Part shown: piece by piece, positions 54,801 to 63,589 of the stretch
Layout: each line of letters opens with the position of its first letter
Position numbering within the stretch: position 1 is the first letter of the stretch
Assembly (NCBI RefSeq): GCF_000237925.1
Contig: NW_017386021.1
Span: forward strand, 744,001 to 808,000
Direction of reading: 5' to 3'
Length of the DNA: 64,000 nucleotides
Source of the DNA: Schistosoma mansoni
Taxonomy: Eukaryota; Platyhelminthes; Trematoda; Strigeidida; Schistosomatidae
Program-made: the position numbers and the translations under genes
The notes under the pieces: generated by a model
What the model saw: only the letters and a program-made list of their open reading frames with translations
Told to the model about the DNA's origin: nothing
The model's database searches: none

Positions 54801-57800
54801 AATAACAATAAAATTGTATCATACATTACTTACAGAATCAATTAAACCCTCATTTTGTAATATTCGAATAGCCAACAAGAAAGCAAACATCAGTTTATGC
54901 TTTTCAAATAAACTTCGACATACATTACAGTATAAACTAAATGTGAAATAATCATTAATATTTTCTACACGTTGTGGAACAAAATCTGAAAACAAACAGT
55001 AAATGAAGGGAAAAAATTTGCATTCTTTGAGATAGAATTCATTGAATTTGTAAGCACATGAACACTTAAATGTAATATGGTTGGAGATATTCAGTAGAAA
55101 TCTGTAAACGTAAGCTTTTTACTAACTGGTACTCATCATGAAGTAAAATTTTAAATGGAAGATTGTGATGCTCTTTGTAGAGAGTCGAACTAATAACACC
55201 TAGTTTTACAGTCATTTACATTACCATTTAACTATTGATTTGACGATCGGGTTCTTGTTGGACTGAAATCTTTTCATACTGAACGATCAGTAAATAGGAA
55301 CTAATTTATTGTTGACTTAAGTCTTATTGCTGATAGGACCTTACCCTAAGAATAATTCCAACTAGGAAATCATAAGAACTTTATTGATGAGTACTTACAA
55401 ACATAAAAACTAACCCTATGGTTTTTCATCAAATAACTCAAAACTAGTTAATATGCAAACATCATTACGCAATATCTACTTACCAAAACAAGTTATCCCA
55501 ATAGAACTATTTAATAAAATTTTAATGTCACTAAGGGTCAAACAAAAAAGGTATAAGTTCCTTCTCAGTGATTATTCGTTATAAAAATCCGAATATATTT
55601 AGTCTTCTTAGAAAAAACTTCGTTTCGAATAACAGTAAATTATCCGTACAATACTCTTATTGATTTTAAATGTTTCTCTATCTGAATTCAGTTTGTGGTA
55701 AAAAGTTACCTAACAAAAAGGTTTACTTTATTAGTCAACATCAACAAATCTAATTATTGAAATGATGGGATATAATAAAGGAATCACGATCTCCGATGTC
55801 ATTATGTTCTTCACTTTTCGCTAAGCTATTCAAATAAGTATATTTTAAGATGATTAAGGTAAATATCTTTTTTAAATTAGAGTGACTTAATAATGTTAAA
55901 ATATTTTATATATCTTTTCACATTGGTAATCCATCATTAGAGCACTCTCCGCTAGGCCAAAAATTCCTGGGTATCACCTATATGGATATTGTGGGTGTGC
56001 GCAACTAAGGATTATTATACTAGGATGAAACAGGTTCATTGCTTCCTAAATTTCAGAAGTTATTTAGTCAAAATTAATAAAAATACGATCAATATGAGTA
56101 TCTGCTGTAAATGAAAGTGCCCTCAACACTTTGTGGGAAACATTTTTACTGGTACCGAGTAGTATAAATTACTAGTCAAAATAATTAAAAGGAATCGTTA
56201 TAGTTTTACACACCAGCTCTCTCAGCATTTGTTATTCCTTGAAGAAAAATATTCACAAACCATTCTAAGGAATATTGATACATCGGATCAATATTTGCTA
56301 GATCAGCAACACAAAAGAATAAAATTTGTGTCCTCACTGCTACTGGAATGTATTTACTTCTAGTTTCATCAATATCACGTTCTGTTTGTTCAGCTGCAAT
56401 AACTCGTGATTTAATTTCGCTTGATTTTAATTTTGATGCTTCTAATGTTTGTATTAAGTCGACATCATCAACTGGTGAACCTTCTGTAGCACTAAGACGC
56501 TCCAGAATTTTATCTTCAATCTCTTTTAATTCTTGTTTCATTTTTGCATTACTTATGATTAATTGATTTTTGGCCTCTTCTAAATCTGGACGTTCTTCAG
56601 CAACAACGATACCTAGTAATTGATCTTCTAAACCACTTGGTGACAAAGTGAAGTTCACAACAGTCACTTTAGTTGAAACTTCTGGTTTATAATGTGGATT
56701 AGATAGCTTTGTTGTAATATACAATTTGAAATCATTATGATATGGTATTATTGCGTCGCCAAGTTTAATAACTGTTGCACCTTGTTGTTTAAAAGTTTGT
56801 TTCAACAGAACTGATTCGAGAACTGGGTCTAGCTCTTCTCCAACATTTTCTAATAAGCATGGTTTACCGAAACGAAGAGCATTCTCTAAGTTACGTATAA
56901 AATCTTTATCAGATAATTTGATAATAATAATACCATCTTGTTGGCCTAATGCTTTAATCCATTTGTTTGCTTGACCTTGAGGATCAATGAACAATGGCCA
57001 TCGTCTTGAGAATTGTACAATCACAGCATTTTCAATAGATAATACATCTTTAGGAAGACCAAGTATATGCCAATTACGTAATTTTACTGGATCACCATAG
57101 GTTTGAACTAGATTTGGTGCTGGTTCAGTAGTATGCGGTACACGATGATACTTTAATTTATCCACCCACTCATTAATCATGTTTAAACGATATTTAGCAG
57201 AGAATGGTCCAAAATATGCTACTGAACCGGAGGAGCATAGTACATTACCAACAAGATTAGTTAATAAGTAATTCAAATTACCGACAGATTCATTCCAACG
57301 TATTTTCTCACTACCTAAACCTCCAATTAATTTATCAGCTCGAATCAGTCTTGCTTCGCATAACTGACTTTTCTCTTCTAATTCATGTTGTTTACGTATA
57401 CATTCATTGTATTTTATTTGTAAACTAGTTATACGATCTTCGCATGCTTTCAAACGATTTCTTGCTTCATTTAATACTTGTTCAGTTTCAGCTAATTCCA
57501 ATTCAGAAGATTGTAAAGCCTGACGTTTTGGTTCGACTGTTTTTGCTACATTATAATATTTAAACATTGCTCTAACCCATAAGCAAATACTAGTGCATGC
57601 TTTACTAACTTTAGCGATTGTTGCCGGTGAGAAACTTTCAGATTCAATGTATGGTTTAATTTTATGAATTATATACTCTGGAATATTTTCTTTGTCATAA
57701 TTCATCAAACTATCTAAAAATTTTCCAGGATCTTGTAGCATAATTTTACCTGGTTCCCAATAATCATCAATTTTAACGCCTGGTTTATCACCAGCTACTT

Positions 57801-60800
57801 TTTTTGGTTTAACATCTTTCATAATGCATACAGCCTCGATAACTAGACGTACGCCTTCTGGTGGACGCATCATAGCTCTAACTTCAGTTATATCATTTTT
57901 ATTCAAGGATTTCAATGCTTCTAATGATTCATACAAAGCTGGTAATGCTTCGTCTAAATCACGTTGTGCATCATCACGAATCGTTTGACATTCATGTGCT
58001 TTTTTCAATGCTTGTTGTTCTTCTCGAGCTACAACAATTTGTGTCTCTTCAGCAATTTTAGAATCACATGCAATTTCTTCCATTGTTATCCTGGATTCTT
58101 CAACAGCTTTTAGTAACTCTGGCTTCATTAGTTCTAATTCTTCTTGTAATTTTGAAACAACTTCTTCTGTATATAATAATTTATCTAAACCAGTTTGTGT
58201 ACGATTACGAGCTGTAATTATTTCAGATTTTTTTAATCCATAAATTTTAGAGAAAACACTTAATAATTCAAGAAAACTTGTTGGTGTCACATAATTATGA
58301 CGATTTAATTCTTGTTTAAATAATTCTGTATTTTGTACAACTGATTGATGTATATCTATACATAATTGTACTAAAGATTCTAATGTCTGTTCGTCAATTT
58401 CTAAATCAGACATATTCTGTAACATTCTAAATGCAACAGATTTTAAAGCTTCAGTTGGCCATTCACTAAACCAATCAATTGTACAACAGTTAACTAATGC
58501 TGGAAATTGTCTTAAACGTGCACGAAATATTTCACCGATAGGGCTCATTGTAATTACTATGTGTAGATTAGCACGTATACGTTTTGTATAGCATGAAAAT
58601 AAATTGGTTTTAGTTGGTTGTAGATTTGATTCAGCGGCAACAATTTTCATGGAATCATAAATTTTGTCTAATTCATCTAACTGATATATATTTGGTACAT
58701 CACCAGCATTTAAAATATTATTAATATCTTCTAGAAACGATTCTGATTTTATCTATAATAATGATCATGATAGAGAAAAAAGTATCGGATGACGCAAGTA
58801 CATAATAAGAAATTTAAACAAATTAACAATCAAATAAAGTTTAGTGAAAGAGTTTTCCTACTTTAGATTACGGAGCTGGTTTTAGAGAAGTAATCATTGA
58901 AAACAATGAAGTATTGGACAACTTCTTTATCCCAGTATGGGGTTCCTCACTGGTAAGCATTCAAGACTTTCATAGGGGTCTAACCCAGGATCTTCAGGTT
59001 TAACCTTAATATATTATGTCAATATTCAAAGGTCTGTATTTCGAAATTCACTTAGTGATAGATGAAAAAGTATTATTTTAACTGTCGATTAGTGTTGCAT
59101 TTCAATGCGGAGAAAAAAAGTTATCAAAAAGGTCTTGCGAATTTGCAATTTGTAGATGATTTTCGCATATGGACTGGTATTTATTAGGATACCATAAAAA
59201 TCATTTGGCACTTGCTGTTTTTTATCTATTCAAAAAGACAGATAATTTTTTCTAAGCATTGAAACACGAATCTTGATCAATTATTTGTTCTGTCTAACAA
59301 TTTTAAATTTTTAAGTGGAAGAAGAATCGTTAACTTTCTTGACTGGATATTTCAAACTAGTTCAGAACGATTAATAGAAGGTATCTGTAGCTTTGGTTCG
59401 TTAGTGCAAACTCTATCATATCACAAATCAGCACATAGTAAATCCATGAAGAAGTCAACTTCATCATTAAATTCTCAGAGTTTACGCATGAATTTATTTT
59501 TTCATCATAAAATATTGCGCTTTAAGTAAAGATGAATAGTGGCTAGTAGTGGGATCCACGACGCGCATTTCATCCTATTTGGGGCTCGTCATCTGGATGT
59601 GCCTACTTCCCAGAGTTGATGTTAAAGGTACATTCAGCTGACGAGTCCCAAATAGGACGAAACGCGCTTCCTGGATTCCACTGCCAGCCACCATCCATCT
59701 TTGCTTATAATGCTTGTGACTTAAGGTAATATCCGCACAGGATGTACATACGCCGATAAGAGAATGATCAATTGTAGTTATAAACAACGAGGAGAAGATT
59801 CAAACAAACAATACGAAATAAATTAAAGATTACATTGCTCTAAAGAAACGAAAATATTTTCCTTACTTGTGTATCGGAAAACAAAAATGTTACTGGTTTA
59901 TTTTCTATACCAGCCTTCATCATTATTTTTTTCAAATCTTCACGCCAATCATTCATACCATAATTTTTAGATAATTCGATTTGAAAACAATCATATTCAG
60001 CCCTTGAAGTAACAGAACATAAATGCTGATATTCGAAGGATATTTAGAAAAAAAGAGTCGGTTTTTAAATTCATTATTAAACAAATATGACTCACTCTGA
60101 ATATATGTCATTTATCTTAAAATGTCTAACTCAGCCTGTTGCACTTCTAGAGTTACTGTCGGTCCCAAGCCAGGGTAAATGAGGAGGGTTGGGCATGAGG
60201 TTAGTGACCCCATCCCGTAGAAAACAATCTTGCTAAAAAACGCCAACCATATTAAACAGAATAAACCGATTCAACTCTGCCCTGGGAGTTGAAGGAAGAA
60301 TTGTGACGCCTCATGATGGAAGCTGAGATTCTTCGAAGGTCATGAGGCCGATGATCCTTCTAACAACCTGAGCAACACTTTTTATTGGTACATGGAATGT
60401 CCGGACAATGTGGGAGATCGAGAGGACAAGTCAAATAACTACGCAAATGCGGTGATACAACTTGGAGGTGCTCGGAATCAGCGAAGTCCATTGGACTCAA
60501 GCTGGACAACAAAGGCTATATACAGGACAGGTGCTTCTGTATTCCGGTCACGAAGTGGAAAATGCTCCACACACTCACGAATTTGTTCTAATGCTGCCCA
60601 AAGAAGCACGAAATGCACTTATAGGATGGGAACCTCACGGATCCAGAATCATCAAAGCACCCTTCAAGACAAATTAGGAGGAGATCACGATGACTGTTAT
60701 CCAGTGTTATGCAATCACCAATGATAGCAATGACGACGATAAAGATCAGTTCTACGAGAGACTGCAACCGATCATAGCTAAGCGCCCAAGAAGGGATCTA

Positions 60801-63297
60801 TCCATCCTGATAGGAGATCTAAACGTCAAAGTCAGAATGGACAACACTGGATATGAAGATATCATAGGACGACATGGACTGGGAGGGAGAAACGGAAATG
60901 GGGAGAGGTTTTCAAATATATGTACATTCAACAAAATTCCCACACAAATGCATACATGTAGCTACATGGATCTCACCGGACCACACTATGTGGAACCAGA
61001 TTGATCATATTTGCATTAGTAAGAAATTCCAAAGGTCAATGGAAGATATGAGAATCAGGAGAGGATCTGACATAGCTTCAGATAATCACTTTGTGGTTAT
61101 CAAGATGAATCTGAAGCTAAAGAAACACTGGAAAACTGAGGAAACAGCATCACACTCGATCGAGAAGCCCTGGAAGTGGTGGAATCCTTCACGTGCCTTG
61201 GAAGCATAATTGATGGACAAGGAGGATCTGATCCAGATGTAAAGGCGAGGATCGGCAAAGCAAGGGTTGCATTTCCACAAATGAAGAACATATGGAACTC
61301 AAAACAACTGTCAACTAATTTCAAAATGAGAATCTTCAATACAAACGTCAAGACAGTTCTACTGCACGGATCTGAAATGTGGAGAACTACTACAACCATC
61401 ATCAAGAAGGTACAAGTATTTATAAATAGTCTACGCAAGATTCTCAATATCCGTTGGCCGGATACCATCAGCAACAACCTACTGTGGGAGAGAAAAAACC
61501 AACTTCCAGATGAAGGAGAAATTAGGAAAATACGCTGGAAGTGAATAGTACGCATTGAGGAAATCATCAAACGGCATCACGAGGCAAGTTAGTAAACTTG
61601 GAATCCTGAAGGGAAACGGAAAATAGGAAGGCCAATGGACACATTGCGTCGGGAATGGGAAGTAGACATGAAAAGGATGAATATTAACTAAAAACAACTG
61701 GAAGGGGTTCTCCAGGACAGAGTTGTATGGAGAATGCTGGTGGGTGATCTGTGCTCCTCCACGAGGGATAACAAGCGTATTTAACGTAAATAAGTAATCT
61801 TTAAATATCTTATTTAATGTTTTCCATTCACAGAAGCTATAGTCTTGGTGTATGCCTTTGAGTATTAAGAATCGCATCAGTTCGCATGAAGCATAGTATC
61901 AATTTTTCCTACTGACTACCTTCATTCATATAACATCTTGCGGTAGAGTATATAACGTTGGGTCAATGACTAGTCAACTTTAGATTGACCGCTCACTCAT
62001 CAATAGAGCCGTGACATTCACTTAGTAAATCATTCTAAATATCACTCTTTTTCTCCGTAAATTTTCATATAGTGAAGGTCTCTGACTATACCTGTGTAAT
62101 ACTCATGTACAAAACCTACTTTGAGGTTTTTCCCATAATGTTCTCAATATACATGTTTGTTTAGATTTAACCCAAGATGTTTAAATTTGGTTAAATTCAC
62201 TGACGTCATAATGTTATCATTATGATTATCAAAATGATCAACGTATTATTTGATTCTAGATGACAGTAGTCTAGGAGTGAGATTATTAAAATTTTATTTC
62301 CATCAGTTTGAGATTAACTGTCCAAATACGATTACATTTGTTCCTATTGTAAATCTCTAAAAACAGCAAAGCATTATTTATTTGAACTGTAGGTTACAAT
62401 AGCCATCTCCTATTTAAATCACATAATTTATAAATAATATCAACAATAATTTCTTTGGTTGGGAAATATATTGTGATTATCAACATTGAATAGTTTAACA
62501 TCAGCACATGCTAACGTCTTTATTAAACCTCATAGAAGATTAACGGTTTCGAACAATAAGTCTTAAACTTCCTTCATCCCAATGTAATAAGAGTGATTAT
62601 TTTAAAGAACATTTACTCACTTAAAAAACTGTATAATATCGTACTCAAGTACTACAGATCCCAGTCTTCTTCATATAAATAAGATGAATAAGTTCAAAAT
62701 TAAATGAACTGTAGATTATATTCATCACAGGTTGATGTCATCTTTGACATCGTTGCAAATCATAAAACACTAGAAATCTTTGGAGTTTCGAACCGGGACA
62801 AAATATCTGCCAAATATTACTTAGGGCTTAACTGTACCTCAAGTGCTGTCAGTTTTTGATAAAAACTGTCTAAAATTAACTCAATATCCACAAAACCCCT
62901 TTAATCAAATAAAGTTTGTTAATATTTCAAATAACTAGAGGAACTGAAACCACTGGGTTTTACTAAAATCAAATTATTTCGGGATTATTAAAAAAAATGC
63001 ACAAACACAAACTAAAGAGACGAAGTCTATCATGAAATGAAAAAAAATAACAGAAACTTATATCAAACTGAAGACTTAATAAAGAGAAATACTAACTTAC
63101 ATATGAGATGCAAGACGTGTTAAACACTGACGACCACTACCACCCATCCCAAGAAGTAAAGCATTACCTTGTGGTTGTCTTATAATACGTGAAATTCGAC
63201 AAATATGTTGTACTGCATAAATAAACAATATTAAATCCATTTTTGCTGTATTAATTTGATTGTAATCATCAAGGTTTTCTTCTATAACTTGTAGTAC
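36254..63297 (-). CDS. DNAH1: Axonemal dynein heavy chain, DNAH1-like, 3' half of gene
   Basis: Thirteen exons on the minus strand join in frame without a break into 1,736 residues ending at a stop. This is the C-terminal part of an inner-arm axonemal dynein heavy chain, the ATP-driven motor of cilia and flagella (flame cells, tegumental cilia of larvae, sperm). Order of domains: AAA4 with its P-loop GMGGSGRQ, stalk coiled coil 1, microtubule-binding domain, coiled coil 2, AAA5, AAA6 and the C-terminal domain. The DNAH1 assignment rests on segments such as [16 protein letters not shown]-like, [49 protein letters not shown] and [12 protein letters not shown], which fit DNAH1 better than DNAH3/7/12. 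AAA1-AAA3 and the tail lie right of the window. Introns are 0.7 to 3.3 kb and loaded with repeats. Confidence 0.93.
36662..39090 (-). mobile_element. Penelope-like retroelement with GIY-YIG endonuclease in the last DNAH1 intron
   Basis: Minus strand, same sense as DNAH1. Order: N-terminal region (about 39090-38630), reverse transcriptase 38622-37735 with [22 protein letters not shown], motif [12 protein letters not shown] and motif [13 protein letters not shown] (about 37800), then [11 protein letters not shown] and [16 protein letters not shown] (37720-37600). The C-terminal GIY-YIG nuclease reads [14 protein letters not shown] at about 37240-37190 with [13 protein letters not shown] following, ending near 36684. 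At least three breaks (a stop after KKE at about 37780, a stop directly after HYIG, and a frameshift near 37940) make it inactive. Confidence 0.88.
39347..39393. repeat. (TA)n microsatellite
   Basis: About 23 TA units just upstream of the SMα remnant at 39430. Confidence 0.9.
39430..39580 (+). mobile_element. SMα-type element with degraded hammerhead
   Basis: CCTGAAAAGTACCCAAGTGG followed by GACAAAACATCTATCCAGTG and a CTTCC end. Against the family pattern (CUGANGA, GGACGAAAC, GUCCAGUGCUUCC) the core is CTGAAAA and GAAA has become CAAAA. Not expected to cleave. Confidence 0.5.
39670..39904 (-). CDS. DNAH1: DNAH1-like exon, C-terminal domain
   Basis: 235 nt, [29 protein letters not shown] and [10 protein letters not shown] plus one base. 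Acceptor TGTAAAG, donor GTAATG. Confidence 0.95.
41350..41920 (-). mobile_element. RTE-like 3' fragment, minus strand
   Basis: On the minus strand, in shifting frames: [32 protein letters not shown]-like sequence, and [11 protein letters not shown]. These match the C-terminal end of the RTE group at 60137-61785. It is 5'-truncated and old. Its 5' side faces the plus-strand fragment at 42037. Confidence 0.65.
42037..42430 (+). mobile_element. RTE-like 3' fragment, plus strand, nearly identical to 61388-61780
   Basis: CTACTACAACCATCATCAAG through CTCCTCCACGAGG aligns with 61388-61770 with only about six differences in 390 bp. It encodes the C-terminal [20 protein letters not shown], then a stop after IRWK in both copies. 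Confidence 0.85.
42566..42917 (-). CDS. DNAH1: DNAH1-like exon, C-terminal domain
   Basis: 352 nt, [34 protein letters not shown] and [20 protein letters not shown], ending SFDFK. Donor GTAAGT. Confidence 0.95.
43002..43273 (+). mobile_element. Merlin-type MITE, 272 bp
   Basis: Left end GGCGAGATTATAATTTTTGG and right end AAAGGTCGTCCATAAACAGT...CTTACC form diverged terminal inverted repeats matching those of 47709-48430. Internal GGCATTATAGCTGATGT is shared by all three copies. No coding capacity. Confidence 0.7.
43300..43590. mobile_element. SMα-type compound: minus-strand tRNA-like head next to plus-strand degraded hammerhead
   Basis: From 43330 to 43490 the tRNA-like head runs on the minus strand (CCCAGGACCTTTAGTTTTGC, TAACTGGGCTGGGATCC). 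Immediately after, on the plus strand, is GCACACTGCTGAGTGTCCC and CGCCCGTCCAGTGCTGCT, a hammerhead of the second subfamily with a broken core (CTGAGTG) and a disrupted stem II. Confidence 0.5.
43795..43870 (+). mobile_element. Orphan 5'-UTR fragment of the RTE-like element
   Basis: TCTTCTAGAGTTACTGTCGG...GGGAAAAGAAGGAGGGTTGG...GGCAACCCCATC aligns with the 5' ends at 20727 and 60137 and then stops. No body of the element follows. Confidence 0.65.
44046..44480 (+). mobile_element. Candidate solo LTR (copy 2) in a DNAH1 intron
   Basis: 435 bp matching 1928-2382 end to end (TGTATAACTATT start, ATAACA end). Antisense to DNAH1. No clear flanking duplication. Confidence 0.5.
44927..45234 (-). CDS. 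DNAH1: DNAH1-like exon, C-terminal domain
   Basis: 308 nt, [31 protein letters not shown] and [10 protein letters not shown], ending AG which is completed to arginine by the next exon. Donor GTAAGA. Confidence 0.95.
45545..45840 (+). mobile_element. SMα-type hammerhead element, well preserved
   Basis: A perfect B box GGGTTCGAGTCC at 45602, a hammerhead at 45638-45698, then the family tail ending AAGATTCAAACAAACAATAC, which is shared with the element ending near 59820. Lies antisense in a DNAH1 intron. Confidence 0.8.
45638..45698 (+). ncRNA. Hammerhead ribozyme motif with a G5-to-A core change
   Basis: Stem I ATCCAG/CTGGAT is a perfect 6 bp, stem II is GTCC-CAAATA-GGAC, GAAA is intact, stem III is ACGCGCGT and the cleavage triplet GTC ends at 45684. 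The core reads CTAACGA instead of CTGANGA: invariant G5 is A. Established hammerhead biochemistry predicts loss of activity. Confidence 0.85.
46708..46747. repeat. ATTTTATTAC short tandem repeat
   Basis: Three to four imperfect copies of ATTTTATTAC. Confidence 0.8.
46869..47045 (-). CDS. DNAH1: DNAH1-like exon, C-terminal domain
   Basis: 177 nt, [20 protein letters not shown] to LPGNTDHA. Acceptor TCAAAG, donor GTAAGT. Confidence 0.95.
47709..48430 (+). mobile_element. Merlin DNA transposon, compound copy
   Basis: Left end GGCGAGACTAAACTATATGG and right end CCATGTAGTCTAGTCTCACC (48411-48430) are inverted repeats, extended by AGCCAATCAG against CTGATTGGCT. A second right-end sequence (GGTCGTCCATAATTTATAGT) sits internally at 48073-48092, so 47709-48097 is a complete MITE of the type at 43002, directly followed by transposase coding sequence and the outer right end. 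It lies in a DNAH1 intron. Confidence 0.75.
48102..48314 (+). pseudogene. Merlin (ISXO2-like) transposase C-terminal fragment
   Basis: An open frame to TAA 48312-48314 reads [20 protein letters not shown] and [13 protein letters not shown]. This is the end of the DDE ISXO2-like domain, with the catalytic glutamate inside IEAMWS. The two upstream catalytic aspartates and all N-terminal sequence are missing. Confidence 0.75.
48553..48732 (-). CDS. DNAH1: DNAH1-like exon
   Basis: 180 nt, [32 protein letters not shown] and [12 protein letters not shown]. Acceptor TTTCAG, donor GTAAAA. Confidence 0.95.
48855..49130 (+). repeat. Dispersed repeat related to 63590-63790
   Basis: ACAGTGGAGTTCGACTATAT and the following AGCCGGAAATAG...ATTGGATGACAGTTCAGTTGG track the repeat that precedes the SMα element at 63.8 kb (GTGGAGTTCAACCGTATGCG). 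Degraded; no hammerhead visible. Confidence 0.4.
49876..50049 (-). CDS. DNAH1: DNAH1-like exon
   Basis: 174 nt, [18 protein letters not shown] through [14 protein letters not shown] to NVPAK. Acceptor ATCCTAG, donor GTTTGT. Confidence 0.95.
50741..50965 (-). CDS. DNAH1: DNAH1-like exon, AAA6
   Basis: 225 nt, [15 protein letters not shown] to EQIDKDK, with [15 protein letters not shown] and [13 protein letters not shown], strongly conserved in DNAH1. Donor GTAAGT. Confidence 0.95.
51870..51896. repeat. (AAT)n microsatellite
   Basis: Nine AAT units in a DNAH1 intron. Confidence 0.9.
52294..52707 (-). CDS. DNAH1: DNAH1-like exon, AAA6
   Basis: 414 nt in phase 0, [10 protein letters not shown] to PLIFVLSQ. 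It includes the dynein-typical [15 protein letters not shown] and FVEPQT segments. Donor GTTAGC. Confidence 0.93.
53229..53520. repeat. Dispersed repeat with a 22-bp inverted repeat
   Basis: Starts AGTGTGGTGTAGTCTACTTA and contains CTACTTATAT-CC-ATATAAGTAG (53244-53265), a near-perfect hairpin. It resembles 5025-5200. The stretch is G/C-richer than its surroundings. Family not recognised. Confidence 0.4.
54834..54985 (-). CDS. DNAH1: DNAH1-like exon, AAA6 start
   Basis: 152 nt encoding [37 protein letters not shown] and [10 protein letters not shown]. Acceptor TTTTCAG, donor GTAAGT. Confidence 0.93.
55935..56050 (+). mobile_element. SMα-type remnant with decayed hammerhead
   Basis: GTGCGCAACTAAGGATTATT, then ACTAGGATGAAACAGGTTCA and TTGCTTCC, follows the second-subfamily pattern position by position with many substitutions (core CTAAGGA, GAAA kept). 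Confidence 0.45.
56214..58752 (-). CDS. DNAH1: DNAH1-like giant exon: end of AAA4, stalk, microtubule-binding domain, AAA5
   Basis: This 2,539-nt exon is more than five times longer than any other here. It encodes the remainder of AAA4 ([20 protein letters not shown]), coiled coil 1, the microtubule-binding tip ([18 protein letters not shown], then [14 protein letters not shown]), coiled coil 2 with heptad-like charged sequence, AAA5 ([26 protein letters not shown]) and the strut coiled coil, ending at [12 protein letters not shown]. Acceptor ATTATAG. The donor is G|GTGTGT, fixed by phase: the leftover G joins AT of the next exon to encode aspartate. Confidence 0.95.
58890..58995 (-). mobile_element. 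SMα-type tRNA-like head fragment
   Basis: AATCATTGAAAACAATGAAG...GTCTAACCCAGGATCTTCAG matches the minus-strand heads at 28570 and 43330. No hammerhead attached. Confidence 0.4.
59546..59606 (-). ncRNA. Hammerhead ribozyme motif, minus strand, C3-to-A core change
   Basis: On the minus strand the core reads ATGACGA instead of CTGACGA. The loop CAAATA, GAAA, a short stem III and the triplet GTC are kept; stem II has a C-A mismatch and a G-U pair. It is in sense orientation within a DNAH1 intron. The loss of invariant C3 predicts an inactive ribozyme. Confidence 0.75.
59607..59825 (+). mobile_element. SMα-type element, plus strand, head-to-head with a minus-strand copy
   Basis: Hammerhead at 59625-59684, then the family tail (CATCCATCTTTGCTTATAAT...AAGATTCAAACAAACAATAC). 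The usual tRNA-like head is absent; the upstream CAGAGTTGATGTT is the inverse of AACATCAACTCTG found in the 45.6-kb element, showing an inversion at the junction. Confidence 0.75.
59625..59684 (+). ncRNA. Hammerhead ribozyme motif with intact core
   Basis: Core CTGACGA (59638-59644), stem II GTCC-CAAATA-GGAC, GAAA (59659-59662), stem I ATTCAG/CTGGAT with one G-U pair. Stem III reads ACGCGCTT with one C-T mismatch and the cleavage triplet is TTC rather than GTC (NUH rule still met). Antisense to DNAH1. This is the best candidate in the window for residual activity. Confidence 0.8.
59867..60002 (-). CDS. DNAH1: DNAH1-like exon, AAA4
   Basis: 136 nt. The first G completes methionine from the previous exon, then [15 protein letters not shown] to the Walker-B-like strand VTFLFSDTQ. 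Donor GTAAGG. Confidence 0.93.
60137..61785 (+). mobile_element. Internally deleted RTE-like element (endonuclease plus C-terminus, no reverse transcriptase)
   Basis: 5' UTR from 60137, endonuclease ([17 protein letters not shown] near 60465, [20 protein letters not shown] near 60820, [12 protein letters not shown] near 60880, KLKKHW near 61125), then at about 61150-61176 a direct jump to the C-terminal [33 protein letters not shown] and [10 protein letters not shown]. The whole reverse transcriptase catalytic domain is gone. The 3' end near 61785 is shared with 42037-42430. Antisense to DNAH1. Confidence 0.85.
61786..63100. other. Remainder of the first visible DNAH1 intron
   Basis: No gene or well-supported repeat. 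A motif near 62788 (TTTCGAACCGGGACAAAATA) may be a scrap of an SMα element. Confidence 0.5.
63101..63297 (-). CDS. DNAH1: DNAH1-like exon with AAA4 P-loop
   Basis: 197 nt, phase 0 in, two bases over. Encodes [14 protein letters not shown] through the Walker A loop [11 protein letters not shown] and TRLASHM. Donor GTAAGT. The first dynein exon visible in the window. Confidence 0.93.
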
Positions 63298-63589
63298 CTA
63301 AAAACGAAGGAATGTTGGTAAGTTAATTATTGTAATGAAATTCTCAAAAGAATCTAAATTGTATTACCAGGGATATGAACATTGGTTGAAGTAAATGACC
63401 TTATAATCCCTGGTCAAAATGAATTGATTTATAAGTCATCAATAGAGAATGAGAATTTATAAACATTTTATATGAAAACCTCCTAAGCATTATATGAAAT
63501 ACATTACTTCTTTTCAAATTGATTAGAAATGAATTTTATCAAGATATTTCGGCACCTTAGAATTGAAGTTAAGATTTCTTCGGGCCGTT

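Noticed and set aside
61100-61877. Long minus-strand frames (156 and 132 codons), also at 41910-42351
   Set aside because: They are antisense shadows of the RTE C-terminal coding sequence in two related copies.
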